From NCBI GenBank assembly GCA_964617665.1, contig CAZUAH010000333.1:1-14934 (forward strand): 14,934 bases of DNA, written 5' to 3'. The translations under genes and the position numbers were made by a program. Below the pieces are notes generated by a model. It made no database searches. It was not told the DNA's origin and saw nothing but the letters and a program-made list of their open reading frames with translations. This document shows positions 1 through 6,768 of this stretch, one piece after another (within the stretch, counting starts at the first letter, position 1; each line of letters opens with the position of its first letter). Origin of the DNA: JADHUC01 sp964617665. Its GTDB lineage: Bacteria > Planctomycetota > Planctomycetia > Pirellulales > Pirellulaceae.

Positions 1-5
1 GCAAG

Positions 6-1394
6 ATGTACGACACCATCATCATTGGCGCAGGAATGTCGGGATTGGCCGCGGGTATCCGTCTGGCCCATTACGATCAGCGCGTCTGCATTCTCGAGCG
101 GCATCACACGATTGGCGGCCTGAACTCCTTCTACCGCCTGCGCGGTCGTGACTTTGACGTTGGTCTACACGCCGTCACCAACTTCACCCCAAAGGGCACA
201 AAGAAGGGTCCGCTGGCACGGCTACTGCGCCAATTGCGGTTCAAATGGGACGACCTCGCTCTCTCCCCGCAAATTGGATCTTCGATCGTGTTCCCCGGCG
301 CCGAACTGCGTTTCGGGAACGATATTGGACTTCTCGAATCGGAAATCGCGCGTGCCTTCCCAGCCGAGAAGGACAACTTTCGCCGTCTGTTGGAGCGGTT
401 GGTCGAATACGACAATCTTGAGCAATCGCACTTTGAATCATCGGCTCGTGAAGTTTTGGAAGACACGATCGACGATCCTCTTCTGATCGACATGCTGCTT
501 TGTCCACTAATGTGGTATGGAAATGCTCGCGAACGTGACATGGATTTCGGGCAATTCTGCATCATGTTCCGCAGTATCTTCCTGGAGGGATTTGCCAGAC
601 CGCTGGCTGGGGTGCGGTTGATTCTGAAAAACCTCGTCCACAGATTCCGGAAACTTGGCGGTGAGCTGAAGTTGCGATCCGGCGTCGGACGGATCGCTAT
701 GGACAATGGCCGAGCCACGGGCGTGGTACTCGAAAACGGCGAACAATTGGAGGCTCGCAACATCCTCTCGTCGGCCGGATTGGTCGAGACGATGCGTCTG
801 TGCGACGAAGGTGACGCCGTACGCGGCAACCGCGCCGGACGATTGTCTTTTATCGAGACGATCTCGGTCTTGGACCAGCAGCCGCGAGACTTGGGTCACG
901 ATCGCACGATTGTCTTTTACAACGACACTGACAAGTTTCACTGGGAGAAACCCGAAGACGAATTTTGCGACGTGCGGACCGGCGTGATTTGCTCGCCAAA
1001 TAACTACTTGTACGGTGCGGCGGACGGCCTGCCCGACGGCGTGATACGCATTACGGCCTTGGCCAACTACGATCGTTGGGCTTCATTGTCCGAGGAGCAA
1101 TACCGGCTGGAGAAGCTACGCTGGTACGATCGGACCGTCGAATCGTCGGTCCGGTTCATGCCGGATTACCGCTCGCACGTGATCGACACGGACATGTTCA
1201 CGCCCACGACAATCACCCGGTTCACGTTTCACGACAACGGAGCTGTCTACGGGGCGCCAGAAAAACGATTCGATGGGACTACGGATGTCGATAATCTGTA
1301 CATTTGCGGGACGGACCAGGGGTTCGTGGGGATCGTAGGGTCGATCGTCAGTGGAATCTCGATCGCAAATCGGTATTGTCTCAGGGGGCAGTGA
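6..1394 (+). CDS. CrtI/retinol-saturase-like FAD-dependent oxidoreductase (first copy)
   Basis: The 462-residue product is a flavoprotein of the phytoene desaturase / carotenoid isomerase / all-trans-retinol 13,14-reductase superfamily. Seen: an N-terminal Rossmann FAD-binding motif GAGMSG at residues 8-13, an acidic residue E31 at the end of the second strand where FAD ribose is bound, a following GGLNS segment (37-41), and a C-terminal FAD-contact stretch (ICGTDQGFVGIVGS) close to the end. Length is normal for the family. These enzymes desaturate, saturate or isomerise C=C bonds in polyenes, usually at the membrane. The start is the ATG five bases from the window edge, chosen because the Rossmann strand follows directly as is usual; its ribosome site lies outside the window. 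It may be the last gene of an operon to the left, since the next gene is on the other strand. A second homologue sits at 3029-4441. The substrate cannot be told from sequence; carotenoid, polyene or fatty-acyl substrates are all possible. Confidence 0.85.
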   Translation: MYDTIIIGAGMSGLAAGIRLAHYDQRVCILERHHTIGGLNSFYRLRGRDFDVGLHAVTNFTPKGTKKGPLARLLRQLRFKWDDLALSPQIGSSIVFPGAELRFGNDIGLLESEIARAFPAEKDNFRRLLERLVEYDNLEQSHFESSAREVLEDTIDDPLLIDMLLCPLMWYGNARERDMDFGQFCIMFRSIFLEGFARPLAGVRLILKNLVHRFRKLGGELKLRSGVGRIAMDNGRATGVVLENGEQLEARNILSSAGLVETMRLCDEGDAVRGNRAGRLSFIETISVLDQQPRDLGHDRTIVFYNDTDKFHWEKPEDEFCDVRTGVICSPNNYLYGAADGLPDGVIRITALANYDRWASLSEEQYRLEKLRWYDRTVESSVRFMPDYRSHVIDTDMFTPTTITRFTFHDNGAVYGAPEKRFDGTTDVDNLYICGTDQGFVGIVGSIVSGISIANRYCLRGQ

Positions 1395-1445
1395 ACGAGC
1401 CCCGCCTCCAATAACGTTCGCACGAAATTGGCAGTACTTAATCTG

Positions 1446-2510
1446 CTAGAGATTCGATAAGAATGCACTCTCGAATACTTCTCTGAACTCATCCGAGTCA
1501 AACACCGACTCGACCGCCTTCCGGAACGACCCGTTCAGATTCTCGCACTTCTTCACGTCGACCAAGGCCCCGACGACCGACTCTTCCAAGACTGGCGATT
1601 CAAGCAGAGGCGTCAGCGTTCCTTCAAACTGCGCGGCCGTCGGATTCTCGCTCAGCACGATATCTATCACGTTGACAGCCAGTCGCTGGAATTGCTCGTC
1701 CCCCAGGAGTTTCGCGAGACGTGACGTAATGATCGTTTTGACCTCGTCGCTCTCGATAATGGTCACAAGCGCCCCAGCGAGTTCCTTTTTCAGCAATGGC
1801 ATCTTGAGGAATTGCACCACGAATGTCTCGCACCGCTCCTCGGTAAAAACATGCTTCAGGAGGAGGTTCTGCGACGCTTCGGCGTCCGGTGTCTTTCCAC
1901 CGTCAAGTTCAATAAGCCGCGCCACGAATTTCGGATCCGCGAGACGGGCCGTGAGGCGATCGACTATCGCATCCTCCACTCTAATGTCACCGGTCTCCAC
2001 CAGAGACCGGACCGCGGCACTGATGAGCGGACGGGATGCAAACTTGCTGGCGGCGGCGGCGACGGACTTGTTCCACGCAGCCCCTTGGCGGTTGCGTTCT
2101 GCACGCTTGGACGCCAGCGCTAGCGCCCGGCGCCAGTCCGGTTTCTCGACCGTGGTGTCCAGGATGATCTGCTTCACGGCCGCGCTCTGCACGAGCTTCT
2201 CCTTAAAGGCGGGAGCGGACGCAGCGATATCAGGCGACTTGCGGAGGGCTTCCAGGAGTTGCCCCCCGGCCCGCTCGAGTTCCTGGTAATCGAGGAGCCC
2301 TGCCTTGAGCTCGTCCATCGCTGCCTTGACCGCCGGGCGATCCATGGCGCGGTCCACACGAGCCTCGTAGATGGCGCGAGAATCCTTGTTCGCTTCCGTG
2401 GCTGGTGCCGCGGGCGCATCTGCCCCGGTGATCGACGTCGCGGGCTTGAGCTGTGACGCTGGGGCCAACGCCACCAGGACGACCATACAAAGTCGAGTAC
2501 ATGTTCTCAT
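1446..2510 (-). CDS. Secreted all-helical protein of unknown function
   Basis: I do not recognise this 354-residue protein. Seen: a basic N-terminus and hydrophobic stretch (MRTCTRLCMVVLVALAPAS) that reads as a signal peptide without a lipobox, then a low-complexity Ala/Thr/Pro linker to about residue 40, then almost continuous amphipathic helix to the C-terminus. The last third carries loosely repeated helix pairs of about 35-40 residues (around LLGDEQFQ, LLESPVLEE and FDSDEFREVFE), so an armadillo-like or helical-bundle scaffold is likely. There are no catalytic motifs and only a few Cys. The start is set by a ribosome site GGGAGAAG (2517-2524) six bases upstream. The gene converges with the first oxidoreductase (51-bp gap) and diverges from the second, so it probably has its own promoter in the 2511-3028 gap. 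Location is inferred to be periplasmic; a role with the neighbouring lipid-type genes is only positional. Confidence 0.75.
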   Translation of the reverse strand: MRTCTRLCMVVLVALAPASQLKPATSITGADAPAAPATEANKDSRAIYEARVDRAMDRPAVKAAMDELKAGLLDYQELERAGGQLLEALRKSPDIAASAPAFKEKLVQSAAVKQIILDTTVEKPDWRRALALASKRAERNRQGAAWNKSVAAAASKFASRPLISAAVRSLVETGDIRVEDAIVDRLTARLADPKFVARLIELDGGKTPDAEASQNLLLKHVFTEERCETFVVQFLKMPLLKKELAGALVTIIESDEVKTIITSRLAKLLGDEQFQRLAVNVIDIVLSENPTAAQFEGTLTPLLESPVLEESVVGALVDVKKCENLNGSFRKAVESVFDSDEFREVFESAFLSNL

Positions 2511-2614
2511 TGAGGGCTTCTCCCATTACGACGACTTCACTTCGATTCGCTTCCTTCGAACAGCCAATTCGCCGCAGAATACGGGCGGACTCCTGCCGTT
2601 CGCGATTTCGCATT

Positions 2615-2666
2615 TGTCCTCCCCAAGAGGACAGTGTGTTCCGATTTTGCCCTTCACAAGAGGACA
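2615..2666. repeat. Short hairpin plus 10-bp direct repeat
   Basis: TGTCCTC (2615-2621) and GAGGACA (2627-2633) form a perfect 7-bp stem with a 5-nt loop. The 10-mer CAAGAGGACA occurs at 2624-2633 and again at 2657-2666, 33 bp downstream. The block is about 105 bp upstream of the helical-protein start on the minus strand. It could be an operator, a transcript hairpin or part of a dispersed intergenic repeat; no T-tract follows the stem, so it is not a standard terminator. Confidence 0.6.
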
Positions 2667-2932
2667 AGACAAGTGTGAGTCGTTGGTGGACCGGCGCCAC
2701 AAAGGCGGGAGCACACCTGCACCTCCTCACGCGCAAACCGCACCAGCCATGTCAGTAACTGGCTGTTTTCGCGTTGGTTACGTCGCAGTTTGTCCAAGGT
2801 GGAGAACCTGTCAGCAGACCCCAATAGCCAACTCAGCAACGCCCGACTATGCTGTGTCTCAGATGACGGAGAACGCTACTCGTCAACCCCCTGATAGACA
2901 GGGCCTTTGATTGTCTGATGTTGCGCGAGATG

Positions 2933-3000
2933 TAGCACGGCCCCCTGGTCCGTGTCGACTCGCCAATAGGACAAGGCACACGGACCAGGGGGCCATGCTA
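2933..3000. repeat. Long near-perfect inverted repeat (23-bp arms, 22-nt loop)
   Basis: The left arm 2933-2955 and right arm 2978-3000 pair at 22 of 23 positions. The inner 17 bp are perfect (GGCCCCCTGGTCCGTGT against ACACGGACCAGGGGGCC), then one C-A mismatch, then five more pairs (TAGCA/TGCTA). The 22-nt loop is 2956-2977. The stem is very GC-rich and ends 28 bp before the ATG of the second oxidoreductase. There is no T-run on either side, so an intrinsic terminator is not the best reading. A dispersed palindromic element, or a 5'-leader hairpin acting on the operon, are the main alternatives. Confidence 0.85.
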
Positions 3001-3028
3001 TAGATTCAAGAACCGACTGTTGTTTCCA

Positions 3029-4441
3029 ATGCCTAAGGATTTCCTCAAAGGCACGAAAGACCAATACGACGTTGTCGTGATCGGCAGCGGGTTGGGCGGA
3101 TTGACCGCGGCGAATGTACTGGGGCGCGCCGGTCACTCGGTGCTGCTGTTGGAGCAACATTACAAGCTGGGTGGCTTGGCCACTTGGTTCCGGCGTCCCG
3201 GCGGGCACATCTTTGATATCTCGCTACACGGTTTCCCCGTCGGCATGGTCAAAAGTTGCCGGCGTTATTGGTCACAGGAGATTGCCGACTCGATCGTCCA
3301 GTTGAAGAACATCCGGTTCGATAACCCAATGTTTTCGCTGACGACCACATACGAACGGGAAGACTTCACCCGACTGCTAACAGATCGTTTCGGCGTCGCG
3401 GCGGAGACCGTCAAGCGATTCTTTGACACCGCTCGCGGCATGAACTTCTACGACGACCAGGCGATGACCACCGGTGAACTGTTCCAGCGGTTCTTCCCAG
3501 GCCGTCAGGATGTCATACGGTTGTTGATGGAGCCGATTGTCTACGCCAACGGCTCGACACTGGAAGATCCCGCGATCACTTACGGTATTGTTTTCTCGAA
3601 TTTCATGTCCAAGGGTGTGTTCATCTTTGAAGGCGGTACGGAGCGGCTGATACAGTTGATGCACGACGAATTGACGCGAAACGGCGTGGACGTGCGAATT
3701 CGTTGCGGTGTGGACGAAATCCTTACGAAAAAGGGCAGCATAACCGGCGTCCGCGTCAACGGCCGCGAAATCAAGACTCGTGCCGTTGTCTCGAACGCGA
3801 ACCTGAAATCCACAATCTTCGAGATGGCAGGCGAAAACAGCTTCGGCGAAGACTTCATCGAAGACGCTCGTGCCGTCAGGCTGAACAGCTCAAGCACGCA
3901 AGTGTACATCGCCTTCAAGCCCGACGTTTCCATCGACGAGTCGACGGGGGATCTCCTTTTCACATCCGCTGCCGACGAGTTCCGTACCGACTTGCTGCTA
4001 AGCCGCGATATCACGAGCAGAACGTTCTCTTTTTACTATCCGCGGACGCGGCCCGATCGCGAGCCTCGCTGTGTGGTGGTTTCCAGCACCAATGCTCGCT
4101 ACGAGGATTGGGCCGACCTGCCAGAGCAGGAATACGAAGAGAGTAAGCAGGCGTTGATCGAAACTACGCTTGACTCGCTAGAAAAATACGTCCCGAACTG
4201 CCGCGAGAAAGTGGCGTGCATCGAGGCGGCAACGCCCGTGACGTTCAAGCACTATACAAAACACATTGCCGGCTCCAGCTTCGGAACAAAATTCGAAGGA
4301 TTGGCCGTCAGCCGCGGCCTGCCCGACCAGGTCAAAGGGCTGTACCACGCCGGCAGCGTTGGCATTATCATGTCCGGCTGGCTCGGTGCGATCAACTACG
4401 GCGTCATCGTGGCCAACGACGTCGATGCGATGCTGATGTAG
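3029..4441 (+). CDS. CrtI/retinol-saturase-like FAD-dependent oxidoreductase (second copy)
   Basis: The 470-residue flavoprotein belongs to the same superfamily as the gene at 6-1394 but is clearly diverged from it. Seen from the ATG at 3029: a short leader, Rossmann motif GSGLGG at residues 19-24, E42 as the ribose-binding acidic residue, LGGLATWF (47-54) as in retinol-saturase/CrtI proteins, and a C-terminal FAD-contact segment GLYHAGSVGIIMSGWLGA that ends in a short tail. A TTG at 3020 would add three residues; the ATG is preferred, although neither has a strong ribosome site. It opens a co-directional run with a FabZ-like gene 29 bp downstream, then SxtJ and DUF5989. Such flavoproteins act on polyene or isoprenoid double bonds; beside an acyl-ACP dehydratase homologue an acyl-chain or polyene substrate is inferred. 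A 23-bp inverted repeat lies just upstream and may sit in its leader. Confidence 0.85.
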   Translation: MPKDFLKGTKDQYDVVVIGSGLGGLTAANVLGRAGHSVLLLEQHYKLGGLATWFRRPGGHIFDISLHGFPVGMVKSCRRYWSQEIADSIVQLKNIRFDNPMFSLTTTYEREDFTRLLTDRFGVAAETVKRFFDTARGMNFYDDQAMTTGELFQRFFPGRQDVIRLLMEPIVYANGSTLEDPAITYGIVFSNFMSKGVFIFEGGTERLIQLMHDELTRNGVDVRIRCGVDEILTKKGSITGVRVNGREIKTRAVVSNANLKSTIFEMAGENSFGEDFIEDARAVRLNSSSTQVYIAFKPDVSIDESTGDLLFTSAADEFRTDLLLSRDITSRTFSFYYPRTRPDREPRCVVVSSTNARYEDWADLPEQEYEESKQALIETTLDSLEKYVPNCREKVACIEAATPVTFKHYTKHIAGSSFGTKFEGLAVSRGLPDQVKGLYHAGSVGIIMSGWLGAINYGVIVANDVDAMLM

Positions 4442-4461
4442 AAACCAACATAACCAAAGAC

Positions 4462-4466
4462 AGGGA
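4462..4466 (+). promoter_or_regulatory. Ribosome binding site of the FabZ-like gene
   Basis: AGGGA lies four bases before the ATG at 4471. It supports this start over an in-frame ATG at 4216, which would run back through the oxidoreductase coding region. Confidence 0.6.
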
Positions 4467-4470
4467 ACCA

Positions 4471-4902
4471 ATGACCCTCGAAGCAATTCACGCCGCAATA
4501 CCGCACCGCTCGCCCATGCTGCTGATAGACGAAATCGTCGAACAGAGCGACAACAAGATTGTGTGCCGTAAGACGTTTCGTGATGATGAGTTCTTCTTTC
4601 AGGGACACTATCCTGGGTTCCCCATCGTTCCAGGCGTCATTCTCTGCGAATGTGCCATGCAGGCAGGCGCCGTTCTGTTATCGAGTATGCTCCAAGAAGG
4701 CGAAGGTGTGCCGGTCGCGACGCGGTTGAATGACGTCAAATTGAAGAAGATGATACGACCGGGCGACATCATTGACATTCAGATCACGCTGAACGAACGC
4801 ATGGCCAATGCCTTCTTTCTGACGGCAAAGGTTACGTCCGGGGGCAAGGTGGCAGTGCGTTTTGAGTTCGCGGTTACGATGGCGAAGATAGAGGAAGCCT
4901 GA
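4471..4902 (+). CDS. FabZ-type 3-hydroxyacyl-ACP dehydratase (hotdog fold)
   Basis: The 143-residue product matches FabZ in length and motifs. FabZ removes water from 3-hydroxyacyl-ACP to give trans-2-enoyl-ACP in type II fatty acid and polyene synthesis in the cytoplasm. Seen: the N-terminal PHRSPMLLIDEI segment (11-22), the catalytic block GHYPGFPIVPGVILCECAMQ with H46 and E60, spaced 14 residues apart as in E. coli FabZ, then a C-terminal strand region with the conserved K-F/R-x-x-V-x-PGD-like turn (KKMIRPGDII). The catalytic pair is intact, so an active enzyme is expected. It lies 29 bp after a CrtI-like oxidoreductase and 5 bp before the SxtJ-like gene, so it is co-transcribed. Because it is not beside fabD/fabF/acpP, it may be a specialised dehydratase of a secondary lipid or polyene pathway rather than the housekeeping FabZ; that is inference. 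LpxC-linked FabZ is another possibility, but no lpx gene is seen. Confidence 0.88.
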   Translation: MTLEAIHAAIPHRSPMLLIDEIVEQSDNKIVCRKTFRDDEFFFQGHYPGFPIVPGVILCECAMQAGAVLLSSMLQEGEGVPVATRLNDVKLKKMIRPGDIIDIQITLNERMANAFFLTAKVTSGGKVAVRFEFAVTMAKIEEA

Positions 4903-4907
4903 ACGAA

Positions 4908-5324
4908 ATGGCTGTCGTCGAAGTCAATTGGAATCTGAGCCCAAAGCAGTTGCGCATCTTCTCCGTGCTGCAAATTGTCTTTTTTTCCATCATTGCTGCT
5001 TGGCTGCACTACGGAACCGGTCACGGTCAAATTGGCAGGATCGTTTTGGCAGTTTCTGCGATTGTCGGCGTCGTAGGCTTCGTGTGGCCGCCACTGATGC
5101 GAGTGGTCTACGTAGTCTGGATGGCGCTCGTCTTTCCCATCGGCTGGACCGTGTCCCACCTTGTGTTTGCGGTATTGTTCTACTTGGTGATCACGCCGAT
5201 TGCGATTATCATGAAACTGTGTGGCTACGATTCGATGCAACGCAAGTTCGACCCGAAGGCGTCGACCTATTGGAAACGACGCGAGCCGAAAGAAGATACA
5301 AGTCGATACTTCAAACAGTTCTAG
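4908..5324 (+). CDS. SxtJ-family small membrane protein
   Basis: The 138-residue product resembles the SxtJ family, first named from the cyanobacterial saxitoxin cluster, whose molecular role is not established. Seen: an N-terminal amphipathic segment, then hydrophobic segments at about residues 17-35, 42-62 and 66-105 (the last probably two spans), followed by a charged cytosolic-type tail with the family-like D-P-K-A-S-T-Y-W-K-R-R pattern and final FKQF. The start ATG has GAGGAAG at 4891-4897, within the end of the FabZ gene, and there are only five bases between that stop and this start, so the two are probably translationally coupled. The DUF5989 gene follows after six bases. SxtJ homologues commonly sit beside a carbamoyltransferase and an SGNH hydrolase; no carbamoyltransferase is visible here. 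The family call is by sequence pattern and gene pairing. Confidence 0.8.
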   Translation: MAVVEVNWNLSPKQLRIFSVLQIVFFSIIAAWLHYGTGHGQIGRIVLAVSAIVGVVGFVWPPLMRVVYVVWMALVFPIGWTVSHLVFAVLFYLVITPIAIIMKLCGYDSMQRKFDPKASTYWKRREPKEDTSRYFKQF

Positions 5325-5330
5325 TTTGCC

Positions 5331-5549
5331 ATGTCAGAGCCGAAAGACGAACGCGAAGCCAAAGGCACCAGTTTCGCACAACAGGCCGAAGAAGCGCCGC
5401 CGGGATTCTTCGCCGAGTTCTGGGATTTTCTGATTCACAACAAACGATGGTGGATCACCCCAATCGTTATTGTGCTCCTGCTTCTCGGCTTGGCCGCCGT
5501 CTTTTCCAGTTCGTCCCCGGTAGCGCCGTTCATTTACACGCTTTTTTAG
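5331..5549 (+). CDS. DUF5989-family single-pass membrane protein
   Basis: The 72-residue product has a charged, Glu/Lys-rich N-terminus, the family-like segment FFAEFWDFLIHNKRWWITPI, one hydrophobic span (about residues 44-60), and the characteristic end VAPFIYTLF. Those last residues are what make the family assignment firm. Function is unknown. It follows the SxtJ-like gene by six bases, the usual pairing for this family. Its final 20 bases overlap the 3' end of the glycosyltransferase gene on the other strand, so the conserved C-terminal codons here are also antisense to that gene's last codons. Confidence 0.85.
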   Translation: MSEPKDEREAKGTSFAQQAEEAPPGFFAEFWDFLIHNKRWWITPIVIVLLLLGLAAVFSSSSPVAPFIYTLF

Positions 5550-6645
5550 TGTTGGCAAGTACGTGTTCCCAACGCTGAAAGAAAGCTTCGTAGCCAAATC
5601 GACTCGCGACCTCTGTCGCGTTTTGGCCCAAACTCGCGCGTTCGGCGGCACTAGACATCATGCGATCCATCGCTTGCGCCAACGCCTCCACGTCTTCAGG
5701 CGGAACCAACAACCCGTCCGTCTCGTGACGCACTATTTCACGAGGACCGCTTTGGCAATCGAAGCTGATGACCGGCAGTCCACACGACATTGCCTCGAGC
5801 AACGCGTTGGGAAAGCCCTCATAGCGCGAAGAGAGAACAAACAGATCCGCGTTGTTCAAGAAGATGTGAGGCGGGTCGACCCATCCGCACAATTCAACGC
5901 ATCCGGTCAAGCCTTGAGTTTCGATGATCTGGTCCAAGTGTTGTCGCTCGTCACCGTCACCGGCGATCCTCATTCTCCAATCTGAATGCTTGTCTGCGAT
6001 TTGAGCAAAGGCCTTGATCAGCAAATCGAACCCCTTCTGTGCATCTAGCCGGCCCATAGCGGCGATGACTGGGCGATCGCTACTTTTGGGCTCCGCCAAA
6101 TCCGGCTGTCCAGCCAGCGGAAGGACTGCATTCGGGATTACGTACACCGGCCTCTTGCCGACCAGACGAGACGCGTATTGGGCGACCGCCTCGGTCTGAA
6201 CAACTAGCGCCGAGCAACGTGGATACGTGCGTCTGCGCAAGAATTCCCATCCGCTGCCCATTTTCTGCCGCCGGGGATCGTTGCGCTCGGCGATGATCAC
6301 CTTCCACGGCTGCCGCTTCGAGGCCAACAGCGTAAGAACGTTCATTTTGTCGGTAAAACTGACGACATGCTCCGCTCCTGTGTCGCAAATCGCGCGACGC
6401 AGGGCTCGAATCCGCGAGAGGTTGTTCGAAACGGCTTGCCACGGATACCTCGATTCGCGCATTAGTCCAAGACTGACGCGCTTAACACGAGAGTGAAGAG
6501 CGAATTGATCCGTGTCAGGAGTATCCAATGTGATGAGCGTCACGTCCACATCTTGCTCGGCCCAATGATTGGCCATCGACGCCATCACCCGTTCGGCACC
6601 ACCCGAGTTCAATGCGTGGATCACAAGGGCCAGTTTTCGCAACAT
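5530..6645 (-). CDS. Family GT4 glycosyltransferase
   Basis: The 371-residue product is a retaining GT-B fold glycosyltransferase, family 4, that moves a sugar from an NDP-sugar to a glycan, lipid or polyprenol acceptor, usually on the cytoplasmic membrane face. Seen: the N-terminal acceptor-domain motif HALNSGGAERVM (10-21), an IPN segment at 170-172 before the second Rossmann domain, donor-binding R199 and K204 in AMGRLDAQKGFD, GDGDE (229-233), and the EX7E motif with E276 and E284 in YEGFPNALLEAM. The start is the ATG at 6645 because the fold begins at once there. The frame stays open upstream to 7005, but that stretch is antisense to the SGNH gene and does not look like protein. No good ribosome site is seen. 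A TTGACA box (minus strand, 6684-6689) lies upstream, but the matching -10 is weak. It converges with and overlaps the DUF5989 gene by 20 bp. The sugar and acceptor are unknown. Confidence 0.88.
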   Translation of the reverse strand: MLRKLALVIHALNSGGAERVMASMANHWAEQDVDVTLITLDTPDTDQFALHSRVKRVSLGLMRESRYPWQAVSNNLSRIRALRRAICDTGAEHVVSFTDKMNVLTLLASKRQPWKVIIAERNDPRRQKMGSGWEFLRRRTYPRCSALVVQTEAVAQYASRLVGKRPVYVIPNAVLPLAGQPDLAEPKSSDRPVIAAMGRLDAQKGFDLLIKAFAQIADKHSDWRMRIAGDGDERQHLDQIIETQGLTGCVELCGWVDPPHIFLNNADLFVLSSRYEGFPNALLEAMSCGLPVISFDCQSGPREIVRHETDGLLVPPEDVEALAQAMDRMMSSAAERASLGQNATEVASRFGYEAFFQRWEHVLANTKKACK

Positions 6646-6699
6646 CGGGGCTGTGGTGGTCAAATGGAATGAGACGAAGCACCTGTCAAACGCAACGTG

Positions 6700-6708
6700 T
6701 GTTATACT
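6700..6708 (+). promoter_or_regulatory. Extended -10 promoter candidate for the SGNH hydrolase gene
   Basis: TGTTATACT is a full extended -10 (TGn plus TATACT, five of six to consensus). No properly spaced -35 is seen; CTGTCA at 6683-6688 is only 14 bp away, which suits an extended -10 promoter. The start site would be near 6715, giving a leader of about 54 nt to the GTG. Confidence 0.5.
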
Positions 6709-6768
6709 AACGTCTCGCCGCCATGGAGAACAAGCGACCCGACACGTCGAGGAAAGGGACGAACGAAC

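Larger units (their letters stand above)
2511..3028. other. 518-bp divergent intergenic region with repeats
   Basis: No convincing gene is seen in this gap. Open frames here are short, start inside repeats and lack recognisable protein character. It must hold the promoters of the leftward helical-protein gene and of the rightward oxidoreductase operon, but I could not pick a clear -35/-10 pair for either. Two repeat structures are described separately: a hairpin plus direct repeat at 2615-2666 and a long inverted repeat at 2933-3000. Confidence 0.6.

Noticed and set aside
131..941. Minus-strand frames of 232 and 144 residues opposite the first oxidoreductase
   Set aside because: Shadows of a gene with recognised FAD motifs; no motif, no start signal.
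2526..2736. Short frames crossing the 2615-2666 repeat
   Set aside because: Their apparent Cys-Pro repeats come from the DNA repeat itself; no ribosome site and no known protein resemblance.
2933..3000. Intrinsic terminator
   Set aside because: The stem is strong but neither side has a T-tract, and it lies between divergent genes where no transcript is expected to end.
4216..4470. 85-residue N-terminal extension of the FabZ-like frame
   Set aside because: It overlaps the oxidoreductase gene in another frame, is Arg/Gln-rich as expected of a shadow frame, and FabZ length is normal from 4471.
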